This document shows, piece after piece, positions 1 to 10,252 of a DNA stretch of 64,000 nt; within the stretch, counting starts at the first letter, position 1, and the number at the start of each line of letters is the position of its first letter. The position numbers and the translations under genes are program-made. Below the pieces are notes generated by a model. The model did not search any database. It was not told the origin of the DNA and worked only from the letters and a program-made list of their open reading frames with translations. Source of the DNA: Sipunculus nudus (Eukaryota; Annelida; Sipuncula; Golfingiida; Sipunculidae); the NCBI GenBank assembly GCA_026874595.1, contig CM049320.1:20593714-20657713 (forward strand), written 5' to 3'.

Positions 1-42
1 TGAATAAAATAGCAATTAGTTGATAATAAACTACTTAATAAC

Positions 43-877
43 CTCGTTTGATTTTAACCAAAATGACATTTGTTCCTCGCTCTAGCCGGTTGTTCTTCAC
101 GACATACCCTAAATTGAGTCAGAGTCATAGACAAGCTGTACATGACAAGGTTCAGCCTTAAGAACACAGCAGTCTCCAGTTGTCCGTGGAATGATACCGA
201 CATCATTAACATGACCGACACGGGCTTCGTATTTCTCATTTTCGGGTATCGTGAACACCTTGAAACATATATATATATATACCAGGCTAATAGTGCTACA
301 ATGGTTATCTATAATCCTCACACTTTCAAAACATACTGTAACTGGAAGTATATTTAACTGATATTTTGTATTATTTACATAAGCAACATTTAACATAATA
401 AAAAAAAATAATTAATTTATATTAATTTTTCTTATATTTTATATTTTTATACAAAGATACATATCAGATAATTATTAGATGTTAACAATTACGTGAGTTA
501 AACGTTTTAATGACCAATTAATCTAACAGATAATTCTACATTAGGTCACATGTTAAAATAAAATAAAATCCTTAGGATTTAAACCTTGTTGCAAATCACT
601 CGTGTGGTTGACAAAAAGATTATAGGAATTGGGTGATATTACATTATTGAAACAAGCCCCACAGCTGTGACTGTGATATATGATTTGTTGTAGAGACGGT
701 ATCTGTCTTGTCCTAGGTTATCCCACAGGCTTTATTCTATCTTCCCTGTCTTTTTTGCAACGAATTCCCGGATTACGACTGTGCCGGACACATCAATACC
801 AACAGAGAGGAGGAAATTCAATTAGTTGCCTTGTGTCTCTGGCATATCCCTGGCAGCGGTACCTGACTTGTAAATTA
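43..877 (-). pseudogene. Copy 0 of the secreted-protein gene, decayed (exons A and B)
   Basis: Minus-strand remnants match the open copy at 8897-10479. Exon B survives at 43-258. It is 216 nt instead of 241 because of an internal deletion, and a 1-nt deletion after the VQLVYDSDS stretch leads to a stop. Its 3' donor (CGAG|GTTATT) and 5' acceptor AG are still present. Exon A survives at 661-877 and keeps its acceptor (tatatag|TAATTTAC). It has an in-frame TAA where the open copy reads NCLN, and its last codons and donor are removed by a deletion of about 90 bp relative to copy 2. Exon C would be off the left edge. Not expected to make a full protein. Confidence 0.75.
259..660. other. Intron-like spacer of copy 0
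   Basis: AT-rich sequence between exon remnants B and A of copy 0. It aligns with 44104-44577 in R. The right end is shortened by the deletion that removed the exon A donor. No other feature is seen. Confidence 0.6.
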
Positions 878-1404
878 CTATATAACAAAGGTAGATTTAT
901 TAAGTAGGAAATACGACTCATTGTTATCGTGAGAATCGAGAAATGTATTTTGAGCTAACCCCTGTTTATGAACCAAGAACATGAAGGATCTACATCTAGG
1001 TCTCTAAACGCAATGGTTACTAGTACGCTAGAAATGACAATTTTAACCAGATTCATTGAATATATAATTCATGACATATTTTTATCTACTTTGGGATAAC
1101 GTACCACCGGACACTCATTTTAAAAGTTTAATAATATTAGATAGTATATAAAATAGAGTAAATAACTATAAATTACATTTTGTTACTAAGGATAAGATAC
1201 AGGGATCTTCCTGATTGATTTGGGAATCATTCGTTTATTGACACTTGTGATAAAAAGTCCGTAATCCTACCAACTGTACATTGAAACTTGTATACAGTCT
1301 TGTCTCAATATAAAGAGTTATGCAAGTTTAGTTTTCACTAAACAACAAATACAATCACAAATCACAAGTGCGAACATCAAGAGGTGTGTTAGAAAGATGC
1401 AATG

Positions 1405-1406
<2 letters not shown>
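878..1406. other. AT-rich spacer, no feature seen
   Basis: Up to about 916 it matches the sequence next to exon A in R; the rest has no partner in R. No open frame with recognisable similarity was found. Confidence 0.5.

Positions 1407-1467
<61 letters not shown>
1407..1467. repeat. (AT)n array at the 3' end of Penelope element 1
   Basis: About 61 bp of pure AT dinucleotide repeat. It directly adjoins the hammerhead-bearing 3' end of the minus-strand Penelope-like element; a second (TA)n array sits at the element's other end (3511-3569). Confidence 0.95.
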
Positions 1468-1468
<1 letters not shown>

Positions 1469-1492
1469 CTCTAAAGAAAAACAACACTGTTA

Positions 1493-1540
1493 ATTCACAA
1501 CAGTCTGTTTCAAGGGATGCGACCCGATCATCAGGAGAAT
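1493..1540 (-). ncRNA. Hammerhead-ribozyme-like motif (type I layout) of Penelope element 1
   Basis: On the minus strand the order is: stem I 5' side ATTCTC (1540-1535), core CTGATGA (1534-1528), a 16-nt stem II region with a GGG/CCC pairing, core GAAAC (1511-1507), a short loop AGACT, then GTT (1501-1499) as the GUH cleavage triplet, and stem I 3' side GTGAAT (1498-1493). Five of six stem I positions pair. The A15.1-U16.1 and C15.2-G16.2 stem III pairs are present, and stem III is minimal, as known for ribozymes in Penelope-like elements. Stem II is weak next to the core (no G-C at 10.1/11.1), so it may be degenerate. It lies on the same strand as the RT, 3' of it. Confidence 0.6.
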
Positions 1541-2065
1541 GTGGTTAGAATGAAGCTAACGGCGTGGTTTGAAACGCCGAGACTTTACGAGATTACGAGA
1601 TTATGCTTTGTGCGATTCGGGGCGGGGGAGGGGGGCATGTGAAAGACTGACACTGAGCCTATTGTCCTCGGATGCACAATAGGATTGGTCGGGGTACACG
1701 TGCGATACTGGAACATAACAGGGCAGGGCAAAGAGGTTATTTATTGCTTTAAATTTTATAAATAATACAAAGATATATACCAGGATGCTCAATTAGCATA
1801 TTGAACTGATTTCTAATAGGTTCTTGGAAGCAGTAAACATATGAGTAGTATACATAAAAATACACACATACTATGAAAATACACAATATACAAGGCAAAT
1901 ATACAATATAAAAGGCAAATATACTATTCTATACTCATACCAAATGCGATCCACTCGGTAAACTCACCATGATGTAGTGGTAACGCCATGTCCCTCATCA
2001 CTGCAAAGCAATGAGAGAACAACTACCTGAACAGGTAAGTTTGCCCAGCGGATCCTCGTTGGGGA

Positions 2066-2077
2066 GGGGGGGGGGGG
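2066..2077. repeat. Poly-G tract
   Basis: About 12 consecutive G on the plus strand, just 3' of the Penelope endonuclease frame. Length is likely unstable or uncertain in sequencing. Confidence 0.8.
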
Positions 2078-2104
2078 TTAAGGGGGTGAATATTAGTACG
2101 AATG

Positions 2105-2749
2105 CTAGGTTTTAAAATATTCCAGGGTGAATTTGTTTTGATGGCGGCACTTAGAGAGAATTTCAGGTCTTGAGTTCAACAATGATCCGGGGGGGGGGGG
2201 GGGGGGCGTTGCTATAAGTAGCTTTTCAGACAAGCAGAGATCACACTTCCCACAGAAGTAATGTGCAGCCTTGGCAGATATTTCCAAGGAGAGCTTGTAA
2301 TTGATATTGTTGTCTTTTAGTGACCACATGTGTTTAGACAGTTCAGTATTTTTAGCGTGGGATCTGTTCCGAAAGGATTGCTTGTGGTTATTGTATCTTG
2401 TCTTGAAATCACCTTCAGTACACCCTATGTAGTGTTTCACGTCATTGTCTGTTCTAACTGTTGCCTTATAGACAATGCATTTCAGTTGACATTGACCATT
2501 CATAGGACATTCGTCTTTTTTACGGCAGTTACATTGTTTTTGAGGTACATTCACAGCATTGTCAGTATTTAAAACCTTCATATTATGGTTGCTGATCAGG
2601 TTAGATATGTTGGGTAGACAGCTATAGCTAATTTTCAAATTGTTCCTGTTGAATAACCTGTGGTACCTGTGATGTTGAGGGAAGTGTTTTTCAACTAGTT
2701 TCATGAATTGTCCGCCAATGTTGGTTTTTACATGACGGCTGTAGGGGGG
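2105..2749 (-). pseudogene. Penelope element 1: GIY-YIG endonuclease segment
   Basis: Minus-strand open frame; the 199-residue part from Met at 2704 is clear, and the same frame reads upstream as NPPYSRHVKTNIGGQF, a linker typical of these elements. Visible are a cysteine cluster (CNCRKKDECPMNGQC), the GIY-YIG core (VYKATV, then HYIGCTEGDFKTRYNNH with its arginine), the NTELSKHMW stretch and a C-terminal CDLCLSEK motif. The family nicks DNA to prime reverse transcription. A poly-G tract at 2189-2206 adds a run of prolines near the C-terminus. It is separated from the RT frame by a 1-nt shift near 2758. Confident as to family; probably not functional as it stands. Confidence 0.85.
2189..2206. 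repeat. Poly-G tract inside the endonuclease frame
   Basis: About 18 G on the plus strand, read as prolines on the minus strand. Its length determines the frame of the last residues of the endonuclease. Confidence 0.85.
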
Positions 2750-2750
2750 A

Positions 2751-3510
2751 TTAAACCATATTTTTCCTTTTCCTGTTTCTTTTGCTTTTCACTGTGGGTT
2801 CAACATATTTTAAGCTTTCTGAGAACCCGCTTTTCGCTAAAGCTTTGTCATACATAGGTTTGGCTTTCATAAATAGCTCTTTATTGCAGGAGTTGTCAGA
2901 TACACGTTTGCTGATCATCATAGGTATCTGCCTAATGATAGCTTGGGTTTGATTGGATTGTGCGTGGATATAAAGCGGGTCATTGTTCGGTTTTCTGTAA
3001 GGGTAGAAAATGTCATTTTGGAGGTCAAATGTTACGTCTAAGAAATCTGTGCAGGTCAGGTTAGTTTCAATGGTTATCTTTAACCCAACATTGGAAAAGA
3101 GTTTGATCATTTTCTTACGGGTGCTGTCTGCTTTGGGTCCAGACATGTTGGGGAAACAACCTAAACCGTCATCACGATACAGGCCTAGAGCATTTTCACC
3201 AAATTCCTTTTTCAACATATCTAGGATGTATAAACCAACAATTTTGCATACTTCAGCGCCATCAAAACTGCCCATGGTGACGTCAAAACTAGTATGATTT
3301 TTTTTTCACCCAGGTGTTACCGTTGCTAAACAGTAAGCTTTTCTTGCTGTGCAGGATCGTTTTAATAACATCCTTTGGAATGGAGACCATGGTTTTGGCA
3401 AATTCGAGGGCTTTCATGAGGAGATCTTCTGTGATCGAGGGGTAAAAGTCAACAATATCAAACTTTATGAACTTAGATTTTTGTTTCAGCTTCAATTTCT
3501 TGAACCAAGA
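2751..3510 (-). pseudogene. Penelope element 1: reverse transcriptase, frameshifted
   Basis: Minus strand. The frame reads WFKKLKLKQKSKFIKFDIVDFYPSI (in pieces: WFKKLK at the truncated start, then FIKFDIVDFYPSI, RT motif A with its aspartates). At an A9 run near 3300 the frame shifts, then continues with the FDVTMGSFDGAEVCKIVGLY region and motif C as YRDDGLG, followed by thumb sequence up to KRNRKRK. A second 1-nt shift near 2758 puts a stop before the endonuclease. The catalytic Asp pairs are retained. The 5' part upstream of motif A is lost at a (TA)n array. RNA-dependent DNA polymerase of a retroelement; the family call is secure, activity unlikely. Confidence 0.88.
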
Positions 3511-3514
3511 TATT

Positions 3515-3569
<55 letters not shown>
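3511..3569. repeat. (TA)n array at the truncated 5' end of Penelope element 1
   Basis: Nearly pure TA repeat with one CA step. It begins right where the RT frame loses homology. Confidence 0.95.
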
Positions 3570-3571
<2 letters not shown>

Positions 3572-6500
3572 CTCGAGAAATCTTTGCCGGGTGCTTGAAT
3601 CTTGGGGTTCAAGCGTCCGATGGAAGAAAAATTCAGGGTGTATTACCAAGAGAATCAAAGTGCAGGGTGTCTCGAAAACTACACAGACAGTTGAAATAAC
3701 TTTAACTGAAATCAAATGATCAATCAATGACAAGGTTTCTAACCATATAATACGATATTTAAACAAATATATAAGATATGAATTCTTTATAACCATTACA
3801 AATTTAATAATGTAATGACGCTTGTAAACGCTCCAAACTCAGAACAAACTTTTACGACATTTTGGCCTTAGATTGTTCGTAAATCAGTCACATATCCGAA
3901 TAAATAAAGCGAATATTTGAATATTGAATAGGACAAAATGCTACAATATAAAAAGACTTTATACTGCGCGAGTTTTGTATGAATTTCACTTTCCATTGAG
4001 CACGACATTTGTATTGCCATGGTAACCAAAAACGGCACTAGAACAGTCATTCTGAAGGCAAAGGTTGGTTGTTAACTCCAGGCCAGCAGGATTTACACTG
4101 ACACTGGCAGGTAGTGCATTTAGTTTTTTTTCATTCATACTTCGGGAATAAGGAATCCATTGACATTTTAATGAACGCATGCAACTGGTTTTACCAAATG
4201 CCATGAAATGACTTGGGGTTTTCTCAGGAAAATTCAGCTTATAGGGTTCCTAAGATAAATCATGACCTGTCAACAACGTTTTTGCCGGAAAATTTGTTTT
4301 GTGCAATTGCTAAAACACATCATTTATGCTTTTGCCCGGTAAAAGCCATTCAGCGACTCAGTCGTTTGTCACACAATACACCGTGTATAGAGCGCACCAT
4401 AAAGATCTTTTACAATGAAGAGTCACGTGTGTAGACAAATGTATTATTACTGAATAATGTCTTACCAAAATTAACTGCGTGTTATATTTATTCTCCTCGG
4501 CCTAGAGCAAAGCATTTTTTTCTGCAAAGGAAATTATGTTCACATAATGTTTCTAAATAATACAATTATCTGGGGAATTTAATTTTTCTCCTCGGACCTA
4601 TATCATTATTTTTTATTCCTGTGTATGGTGTTCCTGGTCGGCTCATCAAGTGCTTGCAAAGTATTTACCCGACAGTGGATATTTGTTTCTTATATCCATA
4701 TTTTCCCATCGAGACACGTATGTAAACTACATTTGAACGTTTGTTCAGAATGTTCTTGTGTTTAGCACGTATGTTGGCCAGTTCCTTGCCTCCTTAGAAG
4801 TTGTACCTGACTGATAATTTCATCAAGATGTTAGATTTGTTGATTTTATGATACATGTGACTGTAAACCTATCCTGTTTGTCTGTCAGGCTTAAAAGATG
4901 TATTGATATTTCTGTTTCTTTAAAGAAATGTTGCTCGGAAGCTTGCGTAATTGGCCGAATACTGTCATGGGAAAGTACATTCTGGAGTGTACTTCCATTC
5001 TGCCTGGTTTACTAAAATGTCATTTAACATAAAGCCCTTTCATAAACACGTTTTGTTTTCTCACTACTTTAATCATGAAATATAACTCAAACTGCATTGA
5101 AATCCAGATATCAGGTATGTATTTAACCAATCTTATGAACCCAGAGCTGCCAATTACTGGTATTAAAGCGGTCATTAAGGCTGGCCAGGCTTATGCTGAT
5201 TAACGTCAAGAGAGAGGGTGCAGTGATCAGGATAACTTGTATCCAGCTAAAAGAGATCTCTAGTCACCGTATCACCAATCAAACAAAAACCACATCTATT
5301 GGGGAAATATTTTTTTATCCCGACGTCAAACTTATGGTTTCATGCACACCCTACTTGGGTAAAGTTAATTAATAGGTGTTCTTTCACCTAAAGAAAATAT
5401 AATCATTTCAGCAACGCATTTTCGCGACAAGATAGATATATAAGAAATGAACGAATGCTTCACAAATTTCAGTCCTTAATAAGACCATCGTCAATGTCTG
5501 AATTACTTGGTGGAATAAACAAATTTTCGGCAAATATTATCTTTCGTAAACCAATATTCAACATATTCAACAGGCCGCTTAAATCTGGGAAGTATCATAT
5601 ATAAGTATTGTAATGTAATGCTTAGCGTCAGCTATTTTGTAATTTTCTCCTATGTGTTGTGGAACATAAAATGTATGCAAGTAAAGTGTTCTGGCAGAAA
5701 AAAGCACATTATGCTATATATGGACAGTGGATCAATGTATTTCTGGAAGAATATGGTCACAGTAATAGTTACAATGAGGCGAAAAGGGTTTCTACTAATT
5801 ATTGCTGCAATAATCCTGTACATATTACATGGCCGATTGTACCTGCTGGCTAAAGTGAAAGAGGTGGGCTCAGAAACTATTTGTTGCAGTTATTGTATCT
5901 CTTCTGTAGAGGACACCACTGTCTCATAACATAGGCTACGACTAGGTATGGTTACGGAAAGGAATCTATAGTCAAGTACCCGATTTTTTATTATCATTTA
6001 GTTAAAGGGATATGCAGAGGAGGGTGAATATAACTGTATATCTTTGTGAATAAAGTCAAGTTTACAACTGTATATAGAAAACTTAAAATATATATCAGCA
6101 AGCTAGTCGAAGGGCATTAAATCGTGGCATTTTGTTAATTCACACCTGCTTAAAAAACTTGGTAATTGTAGCTTCGAAACACCGTATGTGGGACCATGAA
6201 TGATCCCGAGATCAGTATCATAAGGTTATTCCACAGAAACTCTCAGGTAAGGTTAACAATAAATAAGAATTACATGATATCTAAAAAAAAGTATTTCTTT
6301 CTTCTTCTGTCTACTTTTGTTTAAGATTCCACGGGTTATGTATTTTCTATCTTTTAACTGACTTCATTCACTACGAGTTTAAAATGTTATATGCGTCATT
6401 CACGACTTCACCTAAAATTTACATGATTTTGCCAATAAATGGAGATGATTCTTGAAATATATATTTTTGTTTTGTTTCAAATGATTGTATAAGTAGTTAT

Positions 6501-7036
6501 AATGACCAAAACTCCTTCCATGACTCGGATGCTCACGTGCTTTCTGTAGGGGTGAATGCAGTCTGCAGGGGTGAATGAATCCAGGAGACTGGAAGAACCA
6601 CCAACATTGGTTGGGCCACTCTCGAAGCCAAGTCGGAAATCGAAATTGGGTTGGAAGCTGAGACAGCCGAGTGTGTTAGATACTGAATGTGATTTCAATC
6701 CTATACTTAAATATTTAAATAGATCCGAGTCTATGTTAGATAATGTGACAGATAAAAAGGGTGATATTATTTCTTTATTGTAACCGATTTACAAATGTGT
6801 CAGGCCAATATGTCCATACCCAGTTAGTATATTACATACAATGGACAACCTGCTAGAACTTTCAGTTGCAATATAACCTGCATGCTTAACCTGAGATGAA
6901 TATCGATCGCCCAAGTTGATTAGAGGCAGCACAGGTAATATTATCTCCCGCCTGTGCTTCAAACCCCATTACGTTATTGATAAAACTAAGTGGCCGTGCA
7001 TAAATATGTGACAAGCGAGCTTGAACCACTAAATTG
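3570..7036. other. Repeat-derived spacer shared with R (44860-47556)
   Basis: From 3689 it matches R closely. Two blocks (3912-4297 and 4915-5184) are missing in R. Small open frames at 5618-5929 and 6556-6783 look coding by length only. In R the first is shifted by an A-run length change and the second acquires a stop, so neither shows selection. No domain recognised. Confidence 0.7.
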
Positions 7037-7640
7037 CGTAATTCCAAAGGCGTACTGCTCTGTACCGAGCCCACACAAGGCATCATTGTCATGAGAATAC
7101 TAAGTATCCAATCAGAATGTAAATACGCTGTTTCTGGCAATTATGGACTTTAAACATTGTCATTTCACCAATTACAAACTTGAGAGTCCAGAAGTTTGGT
7201 AAAATCCGAGTTGCTATTTGCGGCAGCATGTCGTGTCAGCAATACCGAGTCCACTCTGTTTACGACACAGATGTCAACGAAAAAACGATTTTCCCATCAC
7301 TGCATCATCTTTTTCTGATTCCCGTTTTCTTTGGAAGCATGTTTTGGTGACAACCGTCCTCGAACGCTGTGGCATTCTGACACTTTTCTGGCGGCACAGT
7401 TACACAGAGAGTGATAAGGGTTTTTATCCAAAGACCACGTGCCTCATTAGCTTAAGATGGTGGATGAACTAGGCGTGACCTGAAAAATGCTAGTCAAAAG
7501 TGAAAACAAAAGTTGGCCTTGCACAACAAACAAGTATTTTAGATCACGCATTATCAGCCTGGTTTATCCCTTTGATTACAACGGGACTCGCAGATATGAT
7601 TTTTTTCCCATAGACTTTCACGTATCCTGATTGCAGGTAT
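7037..7640. other. Spacer shared with R, no gene recognised
   Basis: This resumes the alignment with R (49626-50230) right of the second Penelope insertion site. The short frame 7218-7472 persists in R with changes, but has no recognisable domain. Confidence 0.5.
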
Positions 7641-7806
7641 CAGGTGCAGTTATTCTGGGTCCGTTGCCGCCAGTTAGGGTCAGGTACCGCTAGTCGGCGC
7701 CCTGTGCCGCCAGTCGAGGTCCAATGCCACCAGTCAGGTCAAGTACGGCTAATGGGGTCTCGTGCCGCCAGTCGGGGTTCAGTGCCACAAGTCAGGATCG
7801 AGTACC
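7641..7806. repeat. GC-rich 20-bp minisatellite, 8 units
   Basis: Eight near-exact 20-bp steps (7641, 7661, 7681 and so on) share a core like TGCCGCCAGTCGGGGTC; two phases alternate between gccgccagtc and gtaccgctag types. It is strongly GC-rich in an AT-rich region. The same array occurs at 50230-50395 in R. Confidence 0.85.
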
Positions 7807-8405
7807 TTGTAACGAACTTTTTAACTTGATTTTTTTTTCAACATCTCGGTCAAGTCATATAATTACGGAAATTCATATGGTTACCGTATCTCAGGATCTC
7901 TACTTCACATTTATGCATTATGGCTTTATATAAATCGCCAAGCAATTTAAAGCAACATCTTGTGCTAGCCAATGAATTATTATTAAGTATGCACAAGAAA
8001 TTGTCACATGAACACAGAGCTATTGTAGTTTGGGAGAGTAAATTGCGTCATATTAAATCAAATCAAACAGCCGGCGACCAAAGCCCTATCATCGTGTATG
8101 TTTTTTTGCCGTCTCTCCGTAGATTTTAAAAAAAATCCTTAAAGGTAAAGTCTTCAAACTTTGTCAACAGAATAGAAACCTGTTAATTTCTATGCGCCCA
8201 TGGTCAACAGGAGGCGTTGAAATGGAAAGATGTGTGTTTATTTATTTGAAATGTGAAACTAACTCTATCTACCGGAAACCCATAACTTTTCTAATTGTGT
8301 CAGAGTCGGCATCCTGCTCGTCGGGAAGGACCTTCTGCCCTGAAGACGGCAGAATTAAGAAAAAAAAAACGGTGAAAAATGGCATTTGAGGTGAAAAAAT
8401 ACTTA

Positions 8406-8424
8406 ATTTGCATAGAATGCAAAT
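8406..8424. repeat. Palindrome made of two octamer-like sites
   Basis: ATTTGCAT, 3-nt spacer AGA, then ATGCAAAT: a perfect inverted repeat of 8 bp. ATGCAAAT is the classic octamer motif bound by POU proteins. It is kept unchanged at 50996-51014. Function is not shown. Confidence 0.6.
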
Positions 8425-8609
8425 TGCAATCCAATTTATTATTTAAATAATAATACAAAGCAACTTTATATTTCTTTATACCCATCTTACATTTGATGTA
8501 CAAATTGAGACATGAATTGTACATGAAACTGATTTACGTCCCTCTAATTGCAACTGTTATTTACCATGGCCTGTTGTTTACAACAATACAAAATTGTAAA
8601 TTTATCAGT

Positions 8610-8615
8610 TTTATT
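8610..8615 (-). promoter_or_regulatory. Candidate polyadenylation signal AATAAA of gene copy 1
   Basis: AATAAA on the minus strand about 280 bp after the stop codon at 8897. It is conserved at 51201-51206 in copy 3. Other AATAAA words occur nearby, so the choice is tentative. Confidence 0.4.
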
Positions 8616-8896
8616 GACAGTAAAGTACAACATTTAATAGGCACACCTCTAAATTAAGCATAGGATTTCATTGTTGTAGTTCAGTTCATTTCAAGCGCTA
8701 AAAATACAAGCATTATGAAGAATCTGCACATTTGAAATATACAATATACATAAGAATAAAATATGTTTAAATGTGTGTATATAATTGTCATGCATGTCGT
8801 CCGTTATCTCGTTTGCATGCAGTCCATATCAGCTTTCTGACATTTTACATTGTTTCAGGGTATTTGTTCAAGAAGAAACAGTAATCCCTCTGAAGC

Positions 8897-9297
8897 TCAA
8901 ATATTTTCCACGTCAACAGAATAAAGCCCCACTGCCGCTCTATGGGGCTCGATAATACGAATGTTGATTGTGGAGTTCATTCGCTCAGATTTCTCAAGAT
9001 CCGTGTAACATGTGAATCCGCAGCGTGTGTGCTCTTCAGCCAAACGATTCTCAAAGCGACAACGCCGATAAAGGACCCCCCTTCCGTCTTCCTCGGTAGA
9101 CACTGGCCAGTAAACATACACGTTGTCACACCCGATGTCTCTTACATACACATTCACAAAGAGGTCGGGTAAAGGGAAAAGGTAGTCAAGCTGGACACTG
9201 AGAATTCCAGGAGGATGAGTAGGTACCTGGACGAATGTACCAGCCATGCTCCCCTCAGGAAACCAGGGGTCTCTGCCCATCACTGTAATGATTGGAT
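8897..9297 (-). CDS. Gene copy 1, last exon (C): C-terminal domain of a probable secreted protein
   Basis: The 401-nt exon begins after the acceptor tatcttcag and ends at TGA. Its first two bases complete a GAT codon with the last base of exon B, so the phase fits exactly. It encodes about 132 residues with GTFVQVPTHPPGILSVQLDY, VYVYWPV and a cysteine-containing tail (RRCRFENR, TRCGFTCY) ending MNSTINIRI and GLYSVDVENI. The NST sequon and spaced cysteines suggest an extracellular domain. The open frame continues upstream of the acceptor but loses similarity to copy 2 there, which supports the splice choice. I do not recognise the family with certainty. Copy 3 has the same length with about six substitutions. 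Confidence 0.8.
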
Positions 9298-9492
9298 CTG
9301 AAGATACATCATGTAAAAGGACTTCAGAAAAGAATAGATTTTCAATGTCATCAATTAATGGTAATCTGGCATAGGAGCATGACCAGAACATCATTTGCCA
9401 CGACAAAATTTATTTAATCAAAACAAGTTAAATGATTTGTAATCAAAAACTAAATAAAATAGCATAAAATTGATAATAAACTACTTAACAAC

Positions 9493-9733
9493 CTCGTTTG
9501 ATGTGAACCAAAATGGCATTGGTTCTGCGCTCATGCCGGTTGTTGGTAACGGTATACCCTACAGGGAGGCCAGAATCATAGACAAGCTGTACATGAGTTG
9601 GTTCAGCCTTTAAGCCACAGCAGTCTCCAGTTGTCCGTGGAATGATATTAGCACCACTAGCATTCATACTGTGAACCCCAACCACCTGACCAACATGGGC
9701 CTCGTATCTCTCATCTTCGGGTATAGGGAATAC
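9493..9733 (-). CDS. Gene copy 1, middle exon (B)
   Basis: The 241-nt exon lies between acceptor tgattcaag|GTATTC and donor CGAG|GTTGTT. It starts in phase 0 and ends in phase 1, matching exons A and C. It reads VFPIPEDERYEAHVGQVVG, then a loop MNASGA (N-glycosylation sequon), TGDCCGLKAEP, HVQLVYDSGLPVGY and ILVHIKR. Residues of the form V-F-P-I-x-E-D-x-R-x-E-x-x-V-G-x-V-V-G follow exon A as one continuous extracellular beta-rich domain. Reading straight through instead of splicing gives a stop three codons later (RGC stop), so a shorter isoform ending here is conceivable. The 195-bp intron to exon C is short. Confidence 0.8.
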
Positions 9734-10252
9734 CTTGAATCATATAAGCACTGAGTGTGATGTAATGTTTGTGAGTAATATGCACACTTTCAAGACATAT
9801 TATCACTGCTAGTATATTTGACTGGTATAAACTTTCGGAGTACTTAATAGAAGATAGTTAATAGATAATTTAAAAAGTTTATATCTATCAGATGTTACAC
9901 AGATCCAGACCCTGTGAGAAAAGTCATAGACAGGTATTAGATCAATATAACATATATAATATATACATATACTATTAATATAACGTACGCTTTACGTTTT
10001 AATGGCCATCTTATCTAGAACAGCGTTCATTGTGTTACATAACCCGTGATGATAAAACAAATCCTTATAATATTAACTTTGTCTTGAATTACTTGTTTGG
10101 TTTACATACGTTTTTAGGTATTTGGTAATATTACACTAAATCGACAATACTTCAGGGTTCTCTTTTGCTTTATATACAGTATAAAGATTTAGGAACATTC
10201 CAGGATAATGCAGTTAATGTTCTTTCTTCATAAAAAAACAGGGGGTACCTAC

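Larger units (their letters stand above)
1468..3510 (-). mobile_element. Penelope-like retroelement 1, 5'-truncated
   Basis: In minus-strand order it has a truncated start at a (TA)n array, an RT domain (3495 to about 2755), a GIY-YIG endonuclease (about 2749 to 2105), a non-coding 3' part of about 560 bp and a hammerhead-like motif (1540-1493), ending at another (AT)n array. RT followed by a C-terminal GIY-YIG domain is the diagnostic architecture of Penelope-like elements. It is absent from R, although R also lacks flanking DNA (917-3688), so there is no clean empty site. Two frameshifts and a poly-G run inside the endonuclease frame suggest it is no longer active. Confidence 0.9.
7807..8896. 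other. 3' flank of gene copy 1
   Basis: Downstream flank of the minus-strand gene. It aligns with 50396-51487, and its 7950-8890 part aligns at lower identity with about 42280-43300, the flank of decayed copy 2, so it belongs to the ancestral gene unit. It contains a polyadenylation-signal candidate and a short palindrome (listed separately). No other gene seen. Confidence 0.7.

Noticed and set aside
1960-2050. tRNA-like words (gtagtggtaacgcc) suggesting a SINE or tRNA
   Set aside because: No B-box (GGTTCGA-type) at the right distance and no cloverleaf could be drawn.
5618-5929. 103-codon plus-strand frame
   Set aside because: The L/R pair shows a changed A-run that shifts frame and the frame ends early in R; no domain recognised.
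6556-6783. 75-codon plus-strand frame with a proline/lysine-rich start
   Set aside because: Stopped and shifted in R (near 47192 and 47215); antisense frame equally long.
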